The position numbers were made by a program, and so were the translations under genes. 64,000 nt of DNA from Streptomyces sp. SLBN-31 (lineage in GTDB: Bacteria > Actinomycetota > Actinomycetes > Streptomycetales > Streptomycetaceae). Positions 7,969-15,165 of this stretch are shown piece by piece. The notes beneath the pieces are model-generated. The model worked only from the letters and a program-made list of their open reading frames with translations. It was not told the origin of the DNA and did not search any database. The first letter of the stretch is position 1; each line of letters begins with the position of its first letter. The stretch spans positions 3,224,001 through 3,288,000 of the forward strand of contig NZ_VFNC01000002.1 of NCBI RefSeq assembly GCF_006715395.1, in the 5' to 3' direction.

Positions 7969-9465
7969 TTACACGCCGTCCTGGCGGTCGAGCACCGAGG
8001 CCAGGGCCTGCTCGAAGCCGGAGGCCTTCGCCGCGCCCGCCGTCGGGTCCTGCTGGCGGACGTCGATGACGTGCCCGGTCAGCTCGGACAGCAGCACGTC
8101 GAGCGAGGTGCGGGCGACCGCCTCGGAGGAGAGCAGGGTGCCCGCGGGCTCCTGGCCGAAGGCCTTGGTGCGCATCGGAGTGGCGGTGCGCTCCGGGTTG
8201 ATGCAGTTGACGCGGATGCCGTCGCCGGCCCACTCGTCGGACAGGGCCTGGGTGAGGTTCACCATGGCGGCCTTGGTCGAGGAGTAGAGGCTGTACTCGG
8301 CGCGGCCGCGGGTGTAGCTGCTGGAGGTGTACAGCAGCAGCTGGCCCTTGGTCTCCGACAGGTACTTGTAGCTCGAACGTGCGATCTGCACCGGCGCCAG
8401 GTAGTTGACCTTCAGCGCTTCCTCGATGGTCGCGTTGTCGGTCTCGGCCAGCTTGCCGATGCGCAGCACGCCCGCGGTGTTGACGACGTAGTCGATCCGG
8501 CCGGTCTCCCCGTACGCCTTGGACAGGGCGTCGTCGACCTCCTCCGGGTTCTCGACGTGGGTGCCGGTGGTGGAGCGGCCGAGGGCGTAGACCTTGGAGC
8601 CGTAGGACTCGGCGAGCTCGGCGATGTCCTTGCCGATGCCGTAGGAGCCGCCGAAGATCACGATCGTCTTGCCGGTCAGCAGCTCGCGGTAGGCGTCCTC
8701 GCTCACCTGCTCGGGCGCGGCGGTCGAGGCCAGCTGGAACAGCTTGTCGGCGATGAAGACGTCGACCGGCTGGGTGACCTTCATGTTGTACTCGTCGCCC
8801 GCGACGACATGGATCGGCACGTCGGGCAGGTACCTGAGCACGACGGAGCAGTCGTCGGTGGCCTGGAAGTTCGGGTCGCCGGCCGCGACCTCGTAGGCCC
8901 GCTTGATCGTGGACAGCTTGAAGGCCTGCGGCGTCTGGCCGCGGCGCAGCCGGGAGCGGTCCGGGATCTCGGTGATGAACTCGCCGTCCTGGCCGTGCGT
9001 GCGGGTCACGATGATGGTGTCCGCGGACGGGATGGCGACGTCGACGGCCTGGTAGCGCTCCAGTGCGACCACGCAGTCGTCGATCACGCGGCGCGAGAGC
9101 AGCGGGCGGACGGCGTCGTGGAAGAGGACGTTGAGGTCCTCGCCCTCGCCAAGACCCTCGCCGAGGGCCTCGATGGCGCGCTCGGTGGTCTCGTTTCGGG
9201 TCGAGCCGCCCTCGATGACCTTCTTGACCTTGGTGAACCCGGCCTTGGCGACGATCTTCTCCACGTCGGGCACGTAGCCCGGCGCCATCAGCACGATGAT
9301 GTCGTCGATCGAGTCCGCCTGCTCGAAGGTGGTCAGGGTGTGCTCGATGACTGCCTTGCCGGCGATCTTCAGCAGCTGCTTGGGGATGGAGAGACCCACG
9401 CGCTGGCCGGTGCCACCGGCCAGGATCACTGCGGTGGTACGGGGCTTGGCTATGTGCTGGGACAC
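7969..9465 (-). CDS. Bifunctional cytidylyltransferase / SDR oxidoreductase (Bcs1-like CDP-ribitol synthase)
   Basis: A 498-residue fusion. Residues 10-235 are an IspD/TarI-type nucleotidyltransferase (LAGGTGQRVG at 15-24, FHDAVRP at 115-121, the RRGQTPQAFK segment). Residues 265-485 are a short-chain dehydrogenase (GGSYGIGK at 272-279, NTAG, and the catalytic YSSTK at 394-398). Haemophilus Bcs1 and the separate TarI/TarJ pair of firmicutes reduce ribulose-5-phosphate and activate it to CDP-ribitol; this domain order matches Bcs1. It would feed the polymerase encoded downstream after a 141-bp gap. The GTG at 9465 is preferred because an AGGTAGGT SD precedes it. The substrate assignment is inference from domain fusion and context. 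Confidence 0.85.
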   Translation of the reverse strand: MSQHIAKPRTTAVILAGGTGQRVGLSIPKQLLKIAGKAVIEHTLTTFEQADSIDDIIVLMAPGYVPDVEKIVAKAGFTKVKKVIEGGSTRNETTERAIEALGEGLGEGEDLNVLFHDAVRPLLSRRVIDDCVVALERYQAVDVAIPSADTIIVTRTHGQDGEFITEIPDRSRLRRGQTPQAFKLSTIKRAYEVAAGDPNFQATDDCSVVLRYLPDVPIHVVAGDEYNMKVTQPVDVFIADKLFQLASTAAPEQVSEDAYRELLTGKTIVIFGGSYGIGKDIAELAESYGSKVYALGRSTTGTHVENPEEVDDALSKAYGETGRIDYVVNTAGVLRIGKLAETDNATIEEALKVNYLAPVQIARSSYKYLSETKGQLLLYTSSSYTRGRAEYSLYSSTKAAMVNLTQALSDEWAGDGIRVNCINPERTATPMRTKAFGQEPAGTLLSSEAVARTSLDVLLSELTGHVIDVRQQDPTAGAAKASGFEQALASVLDRQDGV

Positions 9466-9524
9466 AGAGGACCTACCTTGGGGCGACAGGGAACCAGGAA
9501 ATGGTCCCACTTGCGGTTACCGCT

Positions 9525-9582
9525 GTGCAAGGTGAGCGCCGTTCACTGCATATGTGCGCGCCACCTGACATTCACCTTGCAC
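9525..9582. repeat. 11-bp perfect inverted repeat in the leader of the CDP-polyol synthase gene
   Basis: GTGCAAGGTGA (9525-9535) and TCACCTTGCAC (9572-9582) are exact inverted copies, 36 bp apart, 60-118 bp upstream of the GTG at 9465. The loop is too long for a simple terminator. It may be an operator pair or an mRNA leader structure. Confidence 0.45.
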
Positions 9583-9648
9583 TACTGGTGACGCCGGGAC
9601 ACTCGCCGGGAGCGTCCGTGGAATTGCTGTGAGTAACCGCACAGGGGA

Positions 9649-10848
9649 TCAGTGCCGTCGCAGCTTCTTCAGGCAGCGGTGTCCGAGCACCTTCACGAGC
9701 TCCTTCGAGGACGTCTGGTGAACCGTGCGCGCCTTGGCGGGATTCGCGTGCCGCACGGGTGCGTCGGCGGCCGCGGCGAGGACTCCGTAGAGCGCCTGGG
9801 CGGCCACCTCGGGAGCGATCCGCGCCTCACCCGACGCCGGGGCCGGCGCCTGTGACGTCGGCACGGCGGACAGCAGCGCCGGATCCCCGAGGACGCGTAC
9901 GCCCGTACGGGCGATGCGTTGCGCCATCTCGGCGGCCCTGGCCGCCGCGGCCTCGACGGCCCAGGCGGGGGTGGAGATCTTCACGTCCTGCGGGCTCGGG
10001 CTGCACGCATTCTTCATATGCATCACCGCGCCGTTGCGCACGAGTTTGGAATACAGCTCGTCCGGCAGCCCATTGCCGCGGAATTCCTTGTTAAGATTCC
10101 GCAGCATTTCGGTCTCGGCGAGGGTAAGGGAACGATTGGCCGTGTCCGGAACCGGTTGCAGCAGGTTCTCCGGCAGCCCGAGCAGTGCCTCGAAGGTGCG
10201 CATCAGGCCGTCCCGGTCCCGGTCGTCGACCACGACGACGGTGACCCGCTCCGGGCCCATGACCGCGGCCCAGCGCTCGACCAGCCGGTCGTGCCCGTGG
10301 CGGCGCCAGAAGCTGGGGGTGGGCTGCTCGTACGGCGCCTTCCTCAGCATGTGCCGCAGCCAGTCCTCGTAGCCCATGCGCAGGCCGTTCTGCACGTACT
10401 GCTGCCACTGCGAGGGCATGATCCTGGCCAGCGGGCGCAGGGTGACCAGGATGTGCGCCCGGTCGCCGCCGAGCTGTCCGACGATCCGCGCGACGGCCGC
10501 CTCGTCCTCGGCGTCGGCGAAGAACTCGCTGCTGACCACCGAGGTGCGTCCGCCGGTGGCCTCGACCTGTTTCACCAGCGTCGTCCAGTGCCGGTCGGTG
10601 GGCACGATGTCGCCCATCATCGCGGGCCGGGCGCAGGCGGCCAGCGCGGCCTCCATGGGGTGCCGGGTGTGCGCGGGGAACTCCACGCCGTACGCGGGCA
10701 GTCGGTCCTTCGCGGCGAACAGGGCGCCCTGGATCGAGGTGGTCCCGGTCTTGTGCGGGCCGATGTGCAGCAGCCGGGTGCCGGCGGGCAGCGGCTCGGG
10801 CCGCTTCACCGGGACGTCATCTCTCGTACAGTCCGTCTCCATGGTCAC
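9649..10848 (-). CDS. Sulfotransferase-like protein
   Basis: A 399-residue protein with an N-terminal 5'-phosphosulfate-binding P-loop, LLHIGPHKTGTTSIQ (residues 26-40), as in PAPS-dependent sulfotransferases. VTLRPLARIMPSQWQQYV, about 110 residues later, resembles the 3'-phosphate-binding R-x-P/S segment. The C-terminal third is Ala-rich and ends in a basic stretch. GTG at 10848 and ATG at 10842 are both possible; neither has a clear SD. Its place at the head of the wall-polymer genes suggests it sulfates a surface glycan, but capsular glycan or small-molecule acceptors cannot be excluded. Confidence 0.75.
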   Translation of the reverse strand: MTMETDCTRDDVPVKRPEPLPAGTRLLHIGPHKTGTTSIQGALFAAKDRLPAYGVEFPAHTRHPMEAALAACARPAMMGDIVPTDRHWTTLVKQVEATGGRTSVVSSEFFADAEDEAAVARIVGQLGGDRAHILVTLRPLARIMPSQWQQYVQNGLRMGYEDWLRHMLRKAPYEQPTPSFWRRHGHDRLVERWAAVMGPERVTVVVVDDRDRDGLMRTFEALLGLPENLLQPVPDTANRSLTLAETEMLRNLNKEFRGNGLPDELYSKLVRNGAVMHMKNACSPSPQDVKISTPAWAVEAAAARAAEMAQRIARTGVRVLGDPALLSAVPTSQAPAPASGEARIAPEVAAQALYGVLAAAADAPVRHANPAKARTVHQTSSKELVKVLGHRCLKKLRRH

Positions 10849-10862
10849 GGGAGGGTAAGAGG

Positions 10863-10884
10863 CTTACCTGAGACTTACCTGAGA
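10863..10884. repeat. Tandem 11-bp repeat upstream of the sulfotransferase gene
   Basis: Two adjacent perfect copies of CTTACCTGAGA start 15 bp upstream of the sulfotransferase start. The 11-bp period is one helical turn, as in several direct-repeat operators. The function is unknown. Confidence 0.4.
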
Positions 10885-10886
10885 GA

Positions 10887-10914
10887 GACCTGGGACACGG
10901 ATGAGCCCCAGGTC
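10887..10914 (-). terminator. Weak hairpin downstream of phoD
   Basis: GACCTGGG and CCCAGGTC form an 8-bp stem with a 12-nt loop, starting about 16 bp beyond the phoD stop. No U tract follows, so it is only a possible terminator. Confidence 0.35.
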
Positions 10915-10930
10915 CCCTCCCGCGCGGACG

Positions 10931-12484
10931 TCAGGCGAGTTCGACGCCGGGGCGGCCGTTGTCCACCCGCAGCCGGGCCAGGGTGCTCGCTGCCGCCGTC
11001 GGCCGCACCACCGTATCGACCACCCTGACCTGCGCGTCGATGCCGTGCCGGTCGATGTCGAAGAGGTGGTAGCCGCGGTGGGCGTCGATCAGCTTCCAGT
11101 GCGGGTTGTCCGGCATCAGCGGGTCCCACTGGGCGTGGAAGGCGGCCTGGTCCTGGTCGCCGTTGCTGGAGATGGACGTGCCCACGAACTCGGCGCCCAC
11201 GACGTCGGAGTCGGGGTCGGCGTAGTCCGTCCTGAGGTCGCTGATCATCGTGAGGTGGCGGTCGCCGCTGAGCACGACCGGGTTACGGATGCCGGCGAAC
11301 TCCCCCAGCAGGGCGTTGCGTTCGAGCTGGTAGCCGTCCCAGGCGTCGTAGTACCAGAGCTTGCCGTCGCCGAGCTGCAGGTCCGTCTCGGCCATCATGA
11401 TCTGCGAGGCGACGATGTTCCAGCGGGCGGGCGAGTCGTGCAGCCCGTCCAGCAGCCACTGCTTCTGCTCGGCGCCGAGCATCGTCATCGACGGCGACCG
11501 GGCGCCCTCCTGCGTGGTCGCCTGGTCGGTGCGGAACTGGCGGGTGTCCAGGACGTTGAGGCGGGCGAGGCGGCCGAACTCCAGGCGGCGGTACATCTGG
11601 ATGTGCGGGCCGTCCGGAACGGCGCTCGCGCGGACCGGCATGTGCTCGTAGTACGCCTGGAAGGCCGCCGTCAGCCGGGCCAGGAAGGCGTCGTGCGGCT
11701 GCTTGGCGGGGTCCTGGGGGATCTCCCCGGCCCAGTCGTTGTCGACCTCGTGGTCGTCGAAGGTGACCACCCAGGGGGCGTTCGCGTGCATCGCGGCGAG
11801 GTCGGGGTCGGAGCGGTACTGGGCGTACCGGTTGCGGTACTGCTCCAGGGTGTACGGCTCCCCCGTGCCCTCGTGCCGGCGCGGTCCCGCCGACGACGGC
11901 GTGGACTCGTAGATGTAGTCGCCGACGAACAGGACGAAGTCGGGGTCCTGGTCGAGCATGTCGGCGTACGGCGTGAAGTAGCCGTGCTGCCAGTTCTGGC
12001 AGGAGGCCAGGGCGATGCGCAGCGAGCCGCCCTTGCTGCGGGGGTGCGGGGCGGTGCGGGTGCGGCCGGCCGGCGAGATCTGCCCGTCCACCCGGAAGCG
12101 GTACCAGTACGAGCGGTCCGGCCGCAGGCCGCGTACGTCGACGTGGACGCTGTGCCCGTACTCGGGGCGGGCCTGGGCGACGCCCCGGCGGGCGGTCTTT
12201 CTGAACCGCTCGTCCTCGGCGATCTCCCACTGCACCGGGACCACCTCGTCGGGCATGCCTCCGCCGTTCAGCGGGTCCGGGGCGAGGCGGGTCCACAGCA
12301 CGATGCCGTCGGGCAGCGGGTCGCCGGAGGCGACACCGAGGCTGAACACCCCGTCGGGCGCGGTGCTTTCCGCGGCTCGGGCAGTGCCCGGGAGCCACAG
12401 CTGGGCGGAGGCCGCGGCGCCGAGGACGGCGGCACCGGCGGTCAGAAAAAAACGGCGCCGGTCGGGCGAGATGGCTCCGGTCAT
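10931..12484 (-). CDS. phoD: Tat-exported alkaline phosphatase/phosphodiesterase, PhoD family
   Basis: A 517-residue PhoD-family metallophosphodiesterase. The N-terminus SPDRRRFFLTAGAAVLGAA is a twin-arginine signal, ending near GTARA. The core shows the family metal-site motifs: ALASCQNWQ, FVGDYIYE, VTFDDHEVDNDWAG, VASQIMM and VLSGDRH. PhoD enzymes are secreted Ca/Fe phosphodiesterases, and the Bacillus enzyme degrades wall teichoic acid, which fits its place beside the polymer genes. The ATG at 12484 is chosen for its AAAGGAG SD; the frame open upstream is not protein-like. Expression is probably phosphate-controlled, and a PHO-box-like stretch lies upstream. Confidence 0.94.
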   Translation of the reverse strand: MTGAISPDRRRFFLTAGAAVLGAAASAQLWLPGTARAAESTAPDGVFSLGVASGDPLPDGIVLWTRLAPDPLNGGGMPDEVVPVQWEIAEDERFRKTARRGVAQARPEYGHSVHVDVRGLRPDRSYWYRFRVDGQISPAGRTRTAPHPRSKGGSLRIALASCQNWQHGYFTPYADMLDQDPDFVLFVGDYIYESTPSSAGPRRHEGTGEPYTLEQYRNRYAQYRSDPDLAAMHANAPWVVTFDDHEVDNDWAGEIPQDPAKQPHDAFLARLTAAFQAYYEHMPVRASAVPDGPHIQMYRRLEFGRLARLNVLDTRQFRTDQATTQEGARSPSMTMLGAEQKQWLLDGLHDSPARWNIVASQIMMAETDLQLGDGKLWYYDAWDGYQLERNALLGEFAGIRNPVVLSGDRHLTMISDLRTDYADPDSDVVGAEFVGTSISSNGDQDQAAFHAQWDPLMPDNPHWKLIDAHRGYHLFDIDRHGIDAQVRVVDTVVRPTAAASTLARLRVDNGRPGVELA

Positions 12485-12600
12485 CGGCGAACTCCTTTGC
12501 CTCGCTGGCCGCTTGGACTCGTGCAGGCTCACGCATCCGGGCGGTCCACTCCCTGAACCTGACTGTTCGTGCGCATGACAAATAGGCAGACAACAGAAGA

Positions 12601-12650
12601 CCCGTTGCGACACGGGAACAACAGAATGAACCCGATCTTGTCGCAACGGG
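12601..12650. promoter_or_regulatory. 12-bp inverted repeat enclosing a PHO-box-like sequence upstream of phoD
   Basis: CCCGTTGCGACA (12601-12612) and TGTCGCAACGGG (12639-12650) are perfect inverted copies around a 26-nt centre, 117-166 bp upstream of the phoD ATG. The centre, read on the minus strand, contains GTTCATTCTGTT followed by GTTCCCG, which resembles two GTTCAC-type PhoP half-sites. The inverted repeat is certain; the PhoP reading is inference. Confidence 0.45.
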
Positions 12651-12733
12651 CCTCACGAACGAGCCGCGTGCGGTGATCCCACCAAGTTGGCCGAAAGCCC
12701 AGGGCGGCCACAGCCCCGCGGCAGCCGCCCTAC

Positions 12734-12748
12734 GGCGCCGAAGGCGCC
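12734..12748 (-). terminator. GC-rich hairpin just after obg
   Basis: GGCGCC, a 3-nt loop, and GGCGCC form a compact hairpin (UUC loop in the minus-strand RNA) 7 bp beyond the obg stop. There is no U tract, so it is a weak or accessory terminator. Confidence 0.4.
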
Positions 12749-12754
12749 GCCCGT

Positions 12755-14206
12755 CTACTCCGCGAACGGATCGAAGTCGCCGTACTCCCGGTCCGCCTCG
12801 TCCCGCTCCGCCTGGCGGTCCCGCCGCCGCTGCGCCGCGGGCCTCGGCGCCTCGAAGCGATGGTCCTCGCCCCGGCGGCCCAGCATCTCCGCGCCGGCCG
12901 TCAGCGTCGGCTCCCAGTCGAACACCACGGCGTTGTCCTCGGGACCGATGGCCACGCCGTCACCGGAGCGGGCTCCGGCCTTCACCAACTCGTCCTCCAC
13001 GCCGAGGCGGTTGAGCCGGTCCGCGAGGTAGCCCACGGCCTCGTCGTTGTTGAAGTCGGTCTGCCGCACCCAGCGTTCGGGCTTCTCGCCGCGCACCCGG
13101 AACAGCGGCTCGCCGCCGACGTCCTCGCGCGTCACGGTGAACCCGGCGTCGTCGACGGCCTTCGGCCGGATGACGATCCGGGTCGCCTCTTCCTTCGGCT
13201 TCGCAGCGCGCGCCTTCGCCACCATCTCGGCCAGCGCGAACGACAGCTCCCGCAGCCCGAGATGGGCCACCGCCGACACCTCGAAGACCCGGTAGCCCCG
13301 CGCCTGGAGGTCCGGCCGCACCATCTCGGCGAGGTCCTTGCCGTCCGGTACGTCGATCTTGTTGAGGACGACGATCCGGGGCCGCTTGTCGAGCCCGCCG
13401 TACTGCTTCAGCTCCTCCTCGATGATGTCGAGGTCGGAGACGGGGTCGCGGTCGGACTCCAGGGTCGCCGTGTCCAGCACGTGCACCAGCACGCTGCACC
13501 GCTCCACGTGCCGCAGGAACTCCAGACCGAGCCCCCTGCCCTGACTGGCCCCGGGGATCAGCCCCGGCACGTCGGCGATGGTGTAAACCGTCGAACCGGC
13601 CGTGACGACACCGAGGTTGGGCACCAGCGTCGTGAACGGGTAGTCGGCGATCTTCGGCTTGGCGGCGCTCAGCACCGAGATCAGCGACGACTTGCCGGCG
13701 CTCGGATAGCCCACGAGCGCAACGTCGGCGACGGTCTTCAGCTCAAGGACGATGTCCTGCAGGTCCCCCGGCTCGCCGAGCAGCGCGAATCCGGGCGCCT
13801 TGCGCCGCGCCGACGCGAGCGCCGCGTTGCCGAGACCGCCCCGGCCGCCCTGCGCGGCGACGTACGAGGTGCCGTGCCCGACCAGGTCGGCGAGCACGTT
13901 GCCCGCCTTGTCGAGGACGACGGTGCCGTCCGGCACGGGAAGGGTCAGGTCCTGGCCGTCCTTGCCGGAGCGGTTGCCGCCCTCTCCGGGCTTGCCGTTG
14001 GTCGCCTTGCGGTGCGGGGAGTGGTGGTAGTCGAGAAGCGTGGTCACCGACTGGTCGACGGTGAGGATGACATCTCCACCGCGTCCGCCGTTGCCGCCGT
14101 CGGGTCCGCCGAGCGGCTTGAACTTCTCACGGTGGACGGAGGCACAGCCGTGACCTCCGTTACCCGCGGCGACATGCAGTTCGACGCGGTCCACGAAGGT
14201 GGTCAT
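12755..14206 (-). CDS. obg: Obg family GTPase
   Basis: A 483-residue essential GTPase that binds the 50S ribosomal subunit and, in Streptomyces, influences the onset of aerial development. The glycine-rich Obg fold comes first (residues 1-157: [31 protein letters not shown]). The G domain follows with P-loop [13 protein letters not shown] and NKID. The C-terminal OCT domain ([15 protein letters not shown] to [12 protein letters not shown]) is next, and the tail is acidic. The ATG has a GGAGG SD ten bases upstream. It follows rpmA and is separated from it by a hairpin. Confidence 0.97.
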   Translation of the reverse strand: MTTFVDRVELHVAAGNGGHGCASVHREKFKPLGGPDGGNGGRGGDVILTVDQSVTTLLDYHHSPHRKATNGKPGEGGNRSGKDGQDLTLPVPDGTVVLDKAGNVLADLVGHGTSYVAAQGGRGGLGNAALASARRKAPGFALLGEPGDLQDIVLELKTVADVALVGYPSAGKSSLISVLSAAKPKIADYPFTTLVPNLGVVTAGSTVYTIADVPGLIPGASQGRGLGLEFLRHVERCSVLVHVLDTATLESDRDPVSDLDIIEEELKQYGGLDKRPRIVVLNKIDVPDGKDLAEMVRPDLQARGYRVFEVSAVAHLGLRELSFALAEMVAKARAAKPKEEATRIVIRPKAVDDAGFTVTREDVGGEPLFRVRGEKPERWVRQTDFNNDEAVGYLADRLNRLGVEDELVKAGARSGDGVAIGPEDNAVVFDWEPTLTAGAEMLGRRGEDHRFEAPRPAAQRRRDRQAERDEADREYGDFDPFAE

Positions 14207-14247
14207 GGTTCGGTGCCTCCAGAGACGTAAGTACTACTCGTGTTAAC

Positions 14248-14299
14248 ACGCGAAAGGCGGACCCGCCTTCCCGACCGGGAAGTGAGGTCCGCCTCGCGA
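14248..14299 (-). terminator. Hairpin between rpmA and obg
   Basis: AGGCGGAC (14255-14262) pairs with GTCCGCCT (14287-14294), and a second stem CTTCCC/GGGAAG with a 4-nt loop is nested inside. It probably attenuates or ends the ribosomal-protein transcript before obg. No clear U tract. Confidence 0.65.
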
Positions 14300-14319
14300 A
14301 AAGCTTCCGATCAGCCGAC

Positions 14320-14574
14320 TCAGGCGACCGGAACGATGTTCACGACCTTGCGGCCACGGAACGTGCCGAACTCCACCGCACCGGCCTGCAGCGCGAACAG
14401 CGTGTCGTCGCCGCCACGGCCGACGCCCGAACCGGGGTGGAAGTGGGTGCCGCGCTGGCGGACCAGGATCTCACCCGCGTTGACGACCTGACCGCCGAAG
14501 CGCTTCACGCCGAGCCGCTGGGCGTTCGAGTCGCGACCGTTCCGGGTGGACGATGCGCCCTTCTTGTGTGCCAT
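14320..14574 (-). CDS. rpmA: 50S ribosomal protein L27
   Basis: An 84-residue protein starting [20 protein letters not shown], the standard L27 N-terminus, whose basic tail reaches the peptidyl transferase centre. The body, [26 protein letters not shown], is typical. It has no firmicute-type cleaved N-terminal extension. SD GAGGAG precedes the ATG. It lies 14 bp after rplU. Confidence 0.98.
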   Translation of the reverse strand: MAHKKGASSTRNGRDSNAQRLGVKRFGGQVVNAGEILVRQRGTHFHPGSGVGRGGDDTLFALQAGAVEFGTFRGRKVVNIVPVA

Positions 14575-14588
14575 CTCTCCTCAGTCCC

Positions 14589-14909
14589 TTACTTCGCAGC
14601 CGTGGGGATCTCAGTGACCTTGATCGCCGTGTACTGCTGGCGGTGGCCCTGACGACGGCGGTAGCCGGTCTTGTTCTTGTAGCGCAGAATGTCGATCTTC
14701 TGGCCCTTGTGGTGGTCCACGACCTCGGCCTGGACCTTGATGCCGGCCAGCACCCACGGGTCGCTGGTCACAGCGTCGCCGTCGACAACGAGCAGGGTCG
14801 AGAGCTCGACCGTGTCGCCAACCTTGGCAGTGGAAATCTTGTCAACCTCAACGATGTCGCCGACAGCAACCTTGTGCTGGCGACCACCGCTGCGCACGAT
14901 GGCGTACAC
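14589..14909 (-). CDS. rplU: 50S ribosomal protein L21
   Basis: A 106-residue L21: [20 protein letters not shown] at the N-terminus and [19 protein letters not shown] at the C-terminus. The GTG start at 14909 is set by the conserved N-terminus. It is the first gene of the rplU-rpmA transcript, with a well-placed promoter about 125 bp upstream. Confidence 0.98.
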   Translation of the reverse strand: MYAIVRSGGRQHKVAVGDIVEVDKISTAKVGDTVELSTLLVVDGDAVTSDPWVLAGIKVQAEVVDHHKGQKIDILRYKNKTGYRRRQGHRQQYTAIKVTEIPTAAK

Positions 14910-15040
14910 GCGGATCTCACTCTCTCGCTCGGGAACGGCACCCCCGAAGTCCAGCCACCCGGCACGGGCAGCCTCTCCGGAACGGCCGGCGCGGAACGCC
15001 CGGCGCTCTGGAGGAAGAGGTTTACGGGGATGTGGCGCGT

Positions 15041-15069
15041 CCTATATCCGTGGACATGCCGAGGGTCAA
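15041..15069 (-). promoter_or_regulatory. Sigma-70 (HrdB)-type promoter for rplU-rpmA
   Basis: On the minus strand, TTGACC (15069-15064) and TATAGG (15046-15041) are separated by exactly 17 bp. Transcription would begin near 15034, leaving a leader of about 125 nt before the rplU GTG. It is the clearest promoter in the window. Confidence 0.75.
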
Positions 15070-15165
15070 GGTTACGGGGCCGGGGCCGAGGGGGTCAAAC
15101 CGGACCGGGTCCCGCGGGTATGCGGCCGATCACACCGACCGGCCGCACCCCGCACCTCGTACTGC

